A program made the translations under genes and the position numbers. 64,000 nucleotides of DNA from assembly GCA_033398695.1 (NCBI GenBank), contig CM065818.1:84130092-84194091 (forward strand), read 5' to 3'. Every line of letters starts with the position of its first letter. Position 1 is the stretch's first letter. Below, one piece after another: positions 21,544 to 31,602 of this stretch. This DNA comes from Orobanche coerulescens (lineage: Eukaryota > Streptophyta > Magnoliopsida > Lamiales > Orobanchaceae). The notes beneath the pieces were generated by a model. It saw nothing but the letters and a program-made list of their open reading frames with translations. It was not told the DNA's origin and did not search any database.

Positions 21544-23143
21544 TCAATGCCACAAACTATGGTATCTAATACCCATACTCTCCAGATGTCTCTCTAAGAC
21601 CTTCTGAGATAGTGGCTTGGTAAGCGGATCAGCAACGTTATTTGCTGTGTCTACTCTCTGCAGTATAACATTTCCTTCCGGAACCATTTCTCTCACAAAA
21701 TGATATTTTCTCGCAATATGTTTGGTATTGTGGGGAGCCCTAGGCTCCTTAGCCTGTGCAACAGCTCCGTCGTTGTCACAAAACAGCGTCACGGGCTTCT
21801 CCGCATTAGGAACCACTTGAAGTTCCTCAGTGAACTTCTTAATCCAAAAAGCTTCTTTAGCAGCCTCCGTGGCTGCGTGGTATTCGTCTTGACATGTAGA
21901 GATAGCAGTCGAACTTTTCTTGGCACTTCTCCAAGAAACTGCCCCACCATTCAGAGTGAAGATATACCCTGATGTAGACATCTGAGCATCCATGTCCCCC
22001 GAAAAATCTGAGTCTGTATAGCCCATCACTCTAATTTCTCCACCGCCGTATGTAAGAACCAAGTCTTTAGTCCTCCTTAGGTACTTAAGAATGTTCTTTA
22101 CAGTAGTCCAATGTTCCTGCCCTGGATTTGACTGAAACTGACTTACTACGCTCACAGCATAGGCAATGTCCGGTCTAGTGCAAATCATAGCATACATGAG
22201 GCTACCTACTGCCGAAGCATAGGGCACCTTACTCATTTCCTTTCTGTCTTCCTCACTTTGAGGACACATCTCTAAGGAAAGTTTTGCACCATGTTGCATA
22301 GGAAGGAACCCTCTTTTAGAATCTTCCATCCTAAATCGCTTCAGGATCTTTTCTATATAGAGGGCTTGGGAAAGACCTAACATTCTTTTCGCTCTATCCC
22401 GGTAGAGACGAATACCCAGAATATAGGTAGCTTCTCCCAAGTCTTTCATTGAGAACTCTTTAGAAAGCCAAGCTTTCACAGAAGTGAGCATTCCTACGTC
22501 GTTTCCTATAAGTAGAATGTCATCTACATATAGTATTAAGAACGCAATTTTGCTCCCACTAACCTTCTTGTAAATACAGGGCTCCTCTTCGTTTTGGACA
22601 AAATCAAACTCTTTGACTGTCTCGTTAAAACGATGATTCCAACTCCGTGAAGCTTGCTTCAGTCCATAAATGGCACGCTCAAGTTTGCATACTTTATGAA
22701 TATTGGTTTGAGATATGAATCCCTTAGGCTGTTCCATGTAAATCTCCTCCTCGAGGAATCTATTTAGGAATGCCGTTTTCACATCCATTTGCCATATTTC
22801 ATAATCTAAGTGGGCTGCTATGGCAAGCATCATGCGAATAGACTTAATCATAGCTACACGTGAGAAGGTATCGAAGTAATCGATTCCTTCTCTTTGGGAA
22901 TAACCCTTTGCCACAAGCCTGGCCTTATAGGTATCAACCTTGCCATCTCCATCAGTCTTTCTTTTATAGATCCATTTGTTTCCAATAGGCACTATGCCTT
23001 TAGGACGATCTACTAAAGTCCTGACCTGATTAGCATGCATTGAGTCTATCTCAGCTTCCATAGCTTCTTGCCACTTGGTGGAGTCAACATCTACCATCGC
23101 TTGGTCGTATGTAGAAGGATCATTCTCTTGACTACTTTCTGTC
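21544..23143 (-). CDS. pol: Copia-2 reverse transcriptase and RNase H, open frame
   Basis: More than 530 codons are open without a stop. In order: [68 protein letters not shown] with the first RT Asp, [12 protein letters not shown], the catalytic LYVDDILLIGND, SMKDLGEATYILGI, TRPDIAYAVSVVSQF, the RNase H residues YTDSDF, the Glu in CQDEYHAATEA and the Asp in FCDNDGAV, and ADPLTKPLSQ near the end at GIRYHSLWH. One conserved position looks altered (FSRVAM where Copia-1 has FSPVAM). The role is synthesis of element cDNA in cytoplasmic particles. It is separated from the integrase by the nested element, and the first few codons of the open frame belong to that insertion. Confidence 0.94.
23139..23143. 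repeat. Target-site duplication of the small LTR element (CTGTC)
   Basis: CTGTC at 23139-23143 and again at 27690-27694, a perfect 5-bp duplication inside Copia-2. The related copy at about 57688 reads TCCGTCATCTCATGG without any insertion. Confidence 0.95.
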
Positions 23144-23159
23144 TGTTGTGTCAAGATTT

Positions 23160-23480
23160 AACACCTTCCGACCGGCGATCGCCTCCGAGGCCGAGCGACC
23201 GACTTACAGGCCGAGCGACCGAGTCACTGCCGAGCGACCAAGGCAAGCCTGCCGATCGGCGACCAGGCGACCGAGCCTTAGCCCAGTGGACATGCTAGAT
23301 CAGCAACCGAAGGGCCCAGGGCGAATCCCGGTGCCGAGCGATCGACATCAAGGCGATCGCCTCTCAGCACTCGGCGACCGACCCTTGGCGATCGACCGTC
23401 TCTCGGCACCTGACGACCTACCTTGGCGACCGACCCTTGGCGACCGCCATCCACTGGCCGATGACGACCTCCGAAGACCA
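23160..23480. repeat. CGATCG/GACCGAGCGACC word cluster in the small element LTR
   Basis: Many overlapping GACCGA, GAGCGACCGA, GGCGACCGA and palindromic GGCGATCGCC/GGCGATCG words fill the region; a second small group (GCAGCGATCGGC, two copies) lies at 23783-23825 just before the TATA box. The same holds in the other LTR (26520-26830 and 27160-27205). Confidence 0.8.
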
Positions 23481-23850
23481 TCCAGGTCGATCACCACCGA
23501 CGGACATCCAGTCGGCAAAGGCCGAGCCTCAAGACTGGCCCCACGTGCAAAGGCCGGGACAAGATCCGCGAATCCCGGGCCATTGACCACAATCCGACAG
23601 ATTCCCTCCACCGGCCGATAGGCCGCCGAAAGCTTGTCGGTAGGGCCACATGTTGATCGACTCCGGACACGTGATGGCTCCTTATTGGGCGCCAAATGCA
23701 CCGCAATGGACATTATTCGACAAACAAGATCTTCCTTGGACTTTAGCCTGACCCAGAGATCGCCCCATTAAAGTATTGGCCGGCAGCGATCGGCGTAATA
23801 TTAAAATGGCCCGCAGCGATCGGCGGCTAAAGGACGGGACCCGGCTGTCC

Positions 23851-23860
23851 CTATATAAGC
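23851..23860 (+). promoter_or_regulatory. TATA box of the small element LTR
   Basis: CTATATAAGC; its counterpart in the second LTR is at 27230-27239. It lies about 450 bp before the LTR end and just after two GCAGCGATCGGC words, consistent with an LTR promoter. Confidence 0.75.
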
Positions 23861-24302
23861 ATGGCTCCCAGACTTGTTAAGGGGATCGAACCTTTACCAC
23901 AAAAAAGGCTTGATTTCCTCGGCAATCTCACGATTCAAGCACTCAATACGTAACCAATACTTGCACTTGGCAAACACCCAACTCTTGGCAACAGCTTTCT
24001 TTCGGTCTTACTTCTCCCGGCCTTTTCTCCTCGAGCAGATTACCGCGGGACGAAGAACACCTAGCTTCGCTCAAGAGCCGGATCAACGAGTCTTTTTACA
24101 CTCATTGTATTTAGATTTCTCTGAATTAATACTTGTATCCACGAATATTTGTATTAATAACATCTCGCGAGAGCATTCAAGCCCGGCCTAACAAACCCGG
24201 CAAATCTTGTATTATTTATCTTCTCTCGGAAGTGCTCCCGCATTTGTTTGTTGTCCGTCTTCCAAAGATTAATCTTCGGATAAATATTTTGGGCAACAAC
24301 AA

Positions 24303-24320
24303 TTGGCGCTAGAGGAAGGG
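24303..24320 (+). promoter_or_regulatory. PBS-like site of the small LTR element
   Basis: TTGGCGCTAGAGGAAGGG immediately follows the LTR. TGG pairing with a tRNA CCA end is expected at this position. I cannot assign the tRNA from memory. Confidence 0.6.
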
Positions 24321-24422
24321 AATCCAACCTCGATTTTTATACCTACCGTCCCGAAGAACACTCACTGTTCACGGCAGATACTTGAAGTGACAACATCGCA
24401 CTTCAAAGAAATCCTTCAAATC

Positions 24423-25682
24423 ATGTCTTCCGCATCCGCCGAAGAAAGCCGCGGCCCGGCTGACTTCGCCTGGCCCCGGCCCGAGCCGCACCGATGGTGG
24501 AAGGCGGCCGCGCCGAGACGCTCGACCACGTCCCGGAGGGCGGCCCGAGCCTCTCGCTCGTCGGTTCGAACCAAGGAACAGATCGAAGGCTTGGCCGCCC
24601 CGCAGAGCGACGGATCGCTCTCGACGCGCCTCCAGGCTACCACCCCGGTCTCTCGCCGAAGTTCAAGCGGAAGCTTAAGGCACTACCGGCCAAACAAGTG
24701 CCGGAGGCTCTCGCCCGCAAGAAGAGGCGCTCGGCGGGGCACGTCGTCTTCGATCGCACAGGTAGCGACCCGACTCAGCGATCGGGCGCCCGGCCCGGCT
24801 ACGAGACGACGGAGTTGGTGTCCGTCACCGTGAGCTCGGCCTACCCTCCCACAAGGCGATCCGGCCGCTGCTCCCGCCGCAAAATTCCCGAGGTCGGGCG
24901 GCGGGGTCCGAGATCGGTACACGATCGCCTCGGCCCCGCTCCCAAAGCCGATCCGCAAGCGAGCCGCGGCGATCGCCGCAATGCAACGCCGATTGACGAC
25001 ATGAAGGTGCTCCTGCAATCCGGCAAGCGCCACCAGACGATCGCCCGCCGAGCGAGCCGCTCGCGATCGACATCGAGCTCGCCCGGTGCGGCACACGATC
25101 GCCTCCTAAGACACCCGTGTACCAAGGGCGATCGGACCCCTGCACACTGCACAAGTTCAACATCTACATGACCGGGTGTGGGGCATCGGACGCGACCCGT
25201 TGCCGAATGTTCCTCCGACACTAGACGACCTCGCCACCGGTGGTACACCTCATTGCCACCTCGGTCCATAGCCTTTAACGAGCCGGCGCACGACTTCACG
25301 GAATATTTCGCCACCGGGGCCGCTCGGCCGAAGGTTCCCATCGCATGTGGCGGATCGTGCAAGGAGAACAGAGTCCGACTCGGACTACATCGACCGGGTT
25401 GACATGATCATCCTCAACGGCGAGCCCGTAGCGATGAGACCGCCTCTACGCGGTCTAGGAGGTTTTCGTGGCTTCTCGCCTATGTTCGAGCATCTCACGA
25501 AGACCCTACCGACGACCTACGCAGCCTTAGGGCGAGCCGCAGATTTCCTGTCCAGGCAAAGGCTTCTTCTTGGCCTAGGAGTAGAACGATCGGCACCCGC
25601 GCGACGACCTCCAATCTTCCAGCCCGATCGCTACTACCCAGCAGAGCCGGAGGACTCGATCCCCGCCTACAGTCCATTTTAA
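24423..25682 (+). pseudogene. gag: Decayed gag of the small LTR element
   Basis: The first frame starts MSSASAEESRGPADFAWP and soon shifts. The recognisable part lies at about 25370-25570: SDYIDRVDMIILNGEPVAM, GLGGF, then LTKTLPTTYAALGRAADFL. The spacing of YIDRV, VAM, G and LTKTLPTTYA...RA is what I remember for Gag of Tat-type Ty3-gypsy elements. Several frames must be joined to read it and no zinc knuckle is seen. The rest is Arg/Ser/Pro-rich and gives open frames on both strands because of GC content, which should not be taken as genes. Identification as Gag is moderate, as Tat lineage weaker. Confidence 0.5.
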
Positions 25683-25683
25683 C

Positions 25684-26493
25684 ATGAGTGACTAGCCGCC
25701 GCCCGATCGCCAAGTTCGACCTACGAATAAAGCGATCGGCCGCCGAGCGACGATCGCCAGTCTTCCGGCCAGATCGCAACATCATCAGCAGCCCGGTGGA
25801 CACGATCGCCATCTACAGTCCAGCATATAACATGACGGACTAAGGCATAAGATCGCCTCCACCGCACATCATAAAGCCATGGCCCTGGCAACGATGGAAC
25901 CGGCCGCCGGTCATGCAAGGTCCCTTTCGGCCGAGATCGCCCGCCCTTCGTTTAAATACGAGGCCGGCGTAGTCGGAGGGCCCTCCAACATTAATCAGTG
26001 GACTCATTCCACAAACCTCGTCTCAACGTACACCGTCGAGGTCGGCCATCTCCATGGCCGCCGAGGTGGAAGCAGAGCTAACAAGCCGCGGGCGTGGAGT
26101 TGATTCATCCGACGCGCCCCGCGCAAGGACTCCTCTAGACCGAGACCGCACGCCTTTCGTTTAAAAACAAGGCGAGGCGCAGCCTAACAGAGGACCCTCA
26201 TAATAAAGTGAGTCACGAGGCACTCATTGTCTTTGTGCACTAAGACACGGTCATGGGGTCGGTCCATCGATCTCCGCGACTGTGCACGATTCCTCAAGAA
26301 AGCGAAAACACCAAGTTTACGTGGGGATCGCCAATTTTGTTTTTTGCAGGTACAAGACCGAAAGATAGCTAAGCCAATCGACCATGATTAAGCCCAAGTC
26401 CGAGTCCTAAGTCGGCTCAGATCGCCCGTCCTCATCCAGACGCGATCACCAGCAAGAACCACCTCGCCCCATGTCTTCAACATAGGAGCAAGC
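25684..26493 (+). other. Interior of the small LTR element after gag, non-coding
   Basis: No family recognised. A phrase is duplicated about 190 bp apart (CCTTCGTTTAAATACGAGGC and CTTTCGTTTAAAAACAAGGC), each followed by a GGACCCTC/GGGCCCTCC word. Another duplicated phrase, AACATGAGTGACTAGCC and AACATGACGGACTAAGG, lies at 25681 and 25829. Confidence 0.5.
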
Positions 26494-26504
26494 TGGGGGG
26501 CAAT
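26494..26504 (+). promoter_or_regulatory. Polypurine tract of the small LTR element
   Basis: GGGGGG followed by CAAT directly before the second LTR. Confidence 0.75.
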
Positions 26505-27689
26505 TGTTGTGTCAAGATTTAACACCTTCCGACCGGCGATCGCCTCCGAGGCCGAGCGACCGACTTACAGGCCGAGCGACCGAGTCACTGCCGAGCGACC
26601 AAGGCAAGCCTGCCGATCGGCGACCAGGCGACCGAGCCTTAGCCCAGTGGACATGCTAGACTGGCCAACCGAAGGGCCCAGGGCGAATCCCGGTGCCGAG
26701 CGATCGACATCAAGGCGATCGCCTCTCAGCACTCGGCGACCGACCCTTGGCGATCGACCGTCTCTCGGCACCTGACGACCTACCTTGGCGACCGACCCTT
26801 GGCGACCGCCATCCACTGGCCGATGACGACCTCCGAAGACCATCCAGGTCGATCACCACCGACGGACATCCAGTCGGCAAAGGCCGAGCCTCAAGACTGG
26901 CCCCACGTGCAAAGGCCGGGACAAGATCCGCGAATCCCGGGCCATTGACCACAATCTGACAGATTCCCTCCACCAGCCGATAGGCCGCCGAAAGCTTGTC
27001 AGTAGGGCCACATGTTGACTGACTCCGGACACGTGATGGCTCCTTATTGGGCCGCCCAGCTGGCGCCAGCCACTGCAATGGACATTATTCGGACAGCCAG
27101 CATCTTCCTTGGACTTTAGCCTGACAGCCCAGGAGATCGCCCCATTAAAGTATTGGCCGGCAGGCGATCGGCAGAATATTAAAATGGCCCGCAGGCGATC
27201 GGCAGCTAAAGGACAGGACCCGGCTGTCCCTATATAAGCATGGCTCCCAGCACTTGTTAAGGGGATCGAACCTTTACCACAAAAAAGGCTTCAGTTTTCC
27301 CTCGGCAATCTCACGATTCAAGCACTCAATACAGAACCAATACTTGCACTTGGCAAACACCCAACTCTTGGCAACAGCTTTCTTTCGGTCTTACTTCTCC
27401 CGGCCTTTTCTCCTCGAGCAGATTACCGGCGGGACGAAGAACACCTAGCTTCGCTCAAGAGCCGGATCAACAGAGTCTTTTTACACTCATTGTATTTAGA
27501 TTTCTCTGAATTAATACTTGTATCCACGAATATTTGTATTAATAACATCTCGCGAGAGCATTCAAGCCCGGGCCTAACAAACCCGGCAAATCTTGTATTA
27601 TTTATCTTCTCTCGGAAGTGCTCCCGCATTTGTTTGTTGTCCGTCTTCCAGCAGTATTAATCTTCGGATAAATATTTTGGGCAACAACA
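26505..27689 (+). repeat. 3' LTR of the small LTR element
   Basis: Begins TGTTGTGTCAAG, ends GGGCAACAACA, colinear with 23144-24301 but slightly longer. The extra bases fall at CAG-containing words. Confidence 0.93.
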
Positions 27690-29169
27690 CTGTCATCTCA
27701 TGGACACCCAGTTCCTCTTGATGCAGATAGCCATACCTCTCAGGTAATTGAGAAATTCTACTAGACTTGCGAGGTTGTGTTTGTATTTCAGAAGGTTGGG
27801 TTCTAATATCTTGCATAGGTGTCTCATTTGGTGTTTCTTTTATTTCTTCTAAAGAAATATTTCTACCTGCCCCTCCTTCCTGAATAAACTGATCTTCCAG
27901 GAAGTGTGCTGTTATAGCAACGATGATCCTATGATCTTCGTGCATGTAGAATAGATATCCCATGGAATCCCCTGGATATCCTATGAAACGACCTTTCACA
28001 GACCTAGTTTCCAATTTCTCTACTTTAGTCTTCTTGACATAAGCAGGGCATCCCCAAATCCTAATGTGATTAAGACTTGGTTTCCTACCTCTGCACATCT
28101 CGTGGGGAGTCTTAGGAACGGATTTGGAAGGACATCTGTTCAAGATATGCACAGCAGTAACAAGCGCGTAACCCCACAGATAAATCGGTAGATCAGTATA
28201 GTTAAGCATGGAGCGAACCATGTCCAACAAGGTTCGGTTCCTTCTTTCTGATACACCATTTAATTGTGGACTAGCTGGAGGAGTGAATTGTGACACTATT
28301 CCTAGTTCCTTTAAGAACTCATCAAATTCGGTACTCATGTACTCACCACCCCGGTCTGACCGAAGAGTCTTAACACGGTTACCTGTTTGATTTTCAACTA
28401 GGGCTTTAAATTCCTTGAATTTATCAAAAGATTCAGACTTCTGTTTCATTAAGTACACGAATCCATACCTGGTATGGTCATCAGTGAATGTAATGAAATA
28501 CTGAAAGCCGTCTCGTGCCACTTCAAAAGGGCCACAGACGTCGGTATGGATCAATCCAAGTTTTTCAGCAGCTCTTTTAAAAGTCCCTGCGAAGGGTAAC
28601 TTAGTCATTTTGCCTTGAAGGCAAGATTCACAAGTTGGATAGGGATCCGATCCCAATGGACCCATAAGCCCATCTTTCTCCATTTTATGAACCTTGGTCT
28701 GACCGATATGACCAAGTCTTAGATGCGACTTAAGTGCTTGGTTCGTTTCATCCCTACCACGCTTCCTACTTATAGTGTTCACAGTTGTTTTATTCTTTAT
28801 ATTTAAATGGTATAAACCATTTAATAATGTAGCAGTACCAACCAATTTATTTCTAAAATAAATACGACAGGACCCATCTCCAATAAAGAAGTGAAATCCC
28901 TTTCGGTCCATGACCGGAATTGATACAATATTTTTATGCCCCTTGGGCAAAACAAGTACATCATCTAAAGTAAGAATAAAACCAGATTCTAAATCCAACA
29001 TAAGGGATCCGATATCAGAAGCCTCGACATTATGCCCACTTCCGACGGTGACCATCACCTCCCCTGAATCCAGCTTCCTACTTCGTTCCAGATCCTGATT
29101 AATTGTACAAATGTGAGAACTCGCACCGGAATCAAGTATCCAAGAAGTAGAATATACGATTCTGAACAA
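27690..29169 (-). CDS. pol: Copia-2 protease and integrase, open frame
   Basis: About 490 codons are open. The protease active site WILDSGASSHIC is intact at the start and is followed by VLVLPKGHKNIVSIPVMDRKG. The pre-integrase zinc region reads LRLGHIGQTKVHK and CESCLQGK. The integrase DDE core has [35 protein letters not shown] and [18 protein letters not shown] with the Glu in SER. Then [29 protein letters not shown] and GRFIGYPGDSMGYLFY lead to the Ser/Pro-rich linker. It cuts the polyprotein and inserts the cDNA. It ends at the nested element, which separates it from RT. Confidence 0.94.
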
Positions 29170-29443
29170 TTTGTTTCTAAAACCAAGAGTTCCGCACTGG
29201 AAGGCGCATTACGGTCAAGCTCGGGACAAGACCTCTTCCAGAGCCTAGCTCACCGCAGATTGAGGCATACATCCGTTTTCTTGGCCCCCTTGCTCTTTTG
29301 AACCATTGGGGCCTTGCCCTTTCCCTTGTCGATCTTGGCTATTGGACCTAATCGCTTCTTGTTCTTTTTCTTCTTATTCTTGGACTTCCAAGTCCTTAAG
29401 AAATCACAAGTTCAGCTTCCTTTCCCTTTGTCTTCATCCGAGA
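29170..29443 (-). pseudogene. gag: Copia-2 gag C-terminal part and zinc knuckle, frameshifted
   Basis: The stretch linking gag to protease is broken by small insertions and deletions. A Cys-coding region and the Cys-Pro-Glu-Leu end of a CCHC knuckle can be seen, but in different frames. The Lys-rich part (KKNKKR type) is also out of frame. In Copia-1 the equivalent region is open. This is the main coding defect of Copia-2 apart from the insertion. Confidence 0.8.
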
Positions 29444-30028
29444 CTAGGCGGTTGTCAGGTTGTTCATTAGCCCAGCTAAGTTACATGCAATCTCATTGCA
29501 GTTGAAGTTCATGACAAATTGTGAAAAGGAGTCAGGAAGTGACTGCAGGATAAGGTCAGTTTGGAGAGATGCATGCATCTGAAAATCAAGAGCTTCTAAT
29601 CTCTCAATCATCGAGATCATCTTGAGGACATGGTCCCCAACCCTCTCTCCTTCCTTCATCCGGGCGCCGAATAATTGCTTCGATATCTCATATCTAGCAG
29701 TTCGGCTATGCTCTCCATAGAGCTCAGCCAGGTGCGATAAGATGGCTCTCGAAGACGTCATCTTTTCATGGGCACGTTGAAGCTCATTGGTCATTGAGCC
29801 TAACATGTACCCTCGCACTCTTATGTCGTCTTTTACCCATTTCTCATGGGCATCGACATCTTCCTGATTGGCTCGGGTTCTTGCAGGAGCCGCTGGGATG
29901 TCCGCCTCCAAGACGTATCCCAGCATTTCCATAGTTAGGACAATCCTCAAGTTCCGAAGCCAGTCCACATAGTTCGAACCAGTCAGGACGTTCTTTTCAA
30001 GTAGTATAGCGAGTGGGTTCATTGTCAT
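29444..30028 (-). CDS. gag: Copia-2 gag, N-terminal open frame
   Basis: It starts MTMNPLAILLEKN, the same start as Copia-1 and Copia-3. Visible blocks are NYVDWLRNLRIVLT, WVKDDIRVRGYMLGSM, ELYGEHSRTARYEISKQLF, GARMKEGERVGDHVLKMISMIERLEALDF, SLPDSFSQFVMNFNCNEI and NLAGLMNNL. This matches the copia Gag capsid region (UBN2 type) that assembles particles. The frame ends about 195 residues in, before the knuckle. Confidence 0.93.
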   Translation of the reverse strand: MTMNPLAILLEKNVLTGSNYVDWLRNLRIVLTMEMLGYVLEADIPAAPARTRANQEDVDAHEKWVKDDIRVRGYMLGSMTNELQRAHEKMTSSRAILSHLAELYGEHSRTARYEISKQLFGARMKEGERVGDHVLKMISMIERLEALDFQMHASLQTDLILQSLPDSFSQFVMNFNCNEIACNLAGLMNNLTTA

Positions 30029-31589
30029 ATTGAGAGTTTTGCTAACTGCAGAGAATAATTTAAGATTCGTTAGTGATTATTTAACTATGATCCGAGTAAA
30101 GAATTTAAGGACTTTCTTTATTCATAACTCGGCTCCCACTATTTTATCGGTATTTACACACTCCCATGTTAAATCCGGAAGTCTTGGGTGACTTCATAGT
30201 GGTGATCGATTTCTTTACAAAGTTTAATAGAGGGCAACCCATACGGTTTCTATTCTATTATTCTTTATAAAGTGGTGTCTAATACCAACCCATCTAATGG
30301 ATGATTCGATCTTCTTTTACCCCTAGTTCACTTGCCCTCAACCCATTCGGTTTCTATGGCTCGCTGAACTATCTAAGTTTAAACCATCAACTCCTATTAG
30401 TCTGACAATTGAATCTACCCGGCAACCCATACGGTTTATAGGGGTTTGATTTGTCATAACCAAAGGCATCTAATGCACTCTAGGAATTTATCAACTTACC
30501 CCAAAAATATTACCCCGACATACTCGGAAGAATAATATTCCGGTTTAGATTTCAATTTTCCATGAGTTTGACGGAGGGTAGGAAACCTCGTAACCTTTAT
30601 AACTTAGTGTTTGTAAGTGGGAGTATTAACGCGAATATATGTTACACTTTGCACATTGATCCGTTTATAAGCGCGGTTTGTCGGTTTGTTTGTTTGTCAT
30701 ACAATATGAAAACATACACAACCTAAAACTAACAACATGCAGTTCATGGACCGTTCCTAGAACAAAAACATCGTAATCTAATTACATGTCTTCGGTCTTG
30801 AATCTTCGTCTTCTCGAGCGAATCTTCCTCGGTCTTCGTCATTACATATAAATTTTACATTTGAAAAATTGCATCCTATACAAATTTTCTAGTAAAATAA
30901 ATAGGCTCAAAACGGCCTTTACAACCCAATCGAACAAAACAAACGATTCAAAACTAGGTCCATGAACTACATCCCCATTCAAAATTAATGCAACAATTAC
31001 ATTAAAATAAATGGCAATAATAATTAATCTAAAATTGATCAAATCAATAAAAATTAATCCAACAATTAGAATTAATCCAATTAATTCACTTAACCGTTAA
31101 TTTTAATTTGCTAGGACAAAATAAATATTTCATTAAATTAATTCCCTTAAAATAAAATTACCATAATTATATTTTAGTCAAATTAAATCAATTTAATTTG
31201 CGGAAAATTAATTTACCGAACGAAATATAAAAAAGTCGAGAAAATACAAGGCCGGGCCAAGCCCGGCCAGCCCAGCCCAGCTCCATTGACCAGCCTGACC
31301 CAGCCAATTTACCCATTATTGACCAAGATCCGTGACCATTAAGTGCCGTCAACAATTTCCGGCTCATTTTTTCGTCCGAATCCAAAAATAATATTTTTCT
31401 AATTTTTATATTACACAAATAAATCAGTTTTTCAAAAGAAAAATAGATTTATATTGTAACATAAAATCATGAAAAATAATTTTTAGATGAACAATTAAAC
31501 ATCAACAATTAAAATTTTTATGATACTAAATCATAAAAAAAATCAAGCATTCCAAATGCAAATATTGAATATACGATCGCATAGACCTT
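30029..31589 (-). other. Copia-2 long untranslated leader
   Basis: It aligns by eye with the Copia-1 and Copia-3 leaders. The phrase CAACCCATACGGTTTCTA (and close variants) occurs three times, near 30235, 30340 and 30424. A GC-rich stretch (31250-31300) of GCCCGGCCAGCCCAGCC words sits where Copia-1 has its palindrome cluster. No conserved coding frame. Confidence 0.8.
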
Positions 31590-31601
31590 GCTCTGATACC
31601 A
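31590..31601 (-). promoter_or_regulatory. Primer-binding site of Copia-2
   Basis: TGGTATCAGAGC on the minus strand, one base from the 5' LTR, a perfect initiator tRNA-Met complement. Confidence 0.93.
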
Positions 31602-31602
31602 C

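Larger units (their letters stand above)
23144..24301 (+). repeat. 5' LTR of the small LTR element
   Basis: TG...CA termini. The first half is made of recurring GACCGAGCGACCG, CGGCGACCGA and GCGATCGCC words. A TATA box lies at 23851. It is nearly identical to 26505-27689 in the first 450 bp, then differs mainly at sites where the other copy reads CAG or CTG. Confidence 0.93.
23144..27689 (+). mobile_element. Small non-autonomous LTR retrotransposon with decayed gag (TR-GAG-like)
   Basis: Two LTRs of about 1.16-1.19 kb (23144-24301 and 26505-27689) begin TGTTGTGTCAAG and end GGGCAACAACA. They flank 2.2 kb of interior, with a TGG-starting PBS-like site after the first and a G-rich PPT before the second. 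Perfect CTGTC duplications bound it. The interior has no RT, integrase or protease and only fragments resembling Gag, so it depends on another element. It is far richer in GC than its host, which makes its edges obvious. The gag remnant suggests the Tat/Ogre side of Ty3-gypsy. Confidence 0.92.

Noticed and set aside
24303..25812. Many long open frames on both strands
   Set aside because: High GC content lowers stop-codon frequency; six overlapping frames with Arg/Ser/Pro-rich translations cannot all be genes. Only the short Gag-like blocks are retained.
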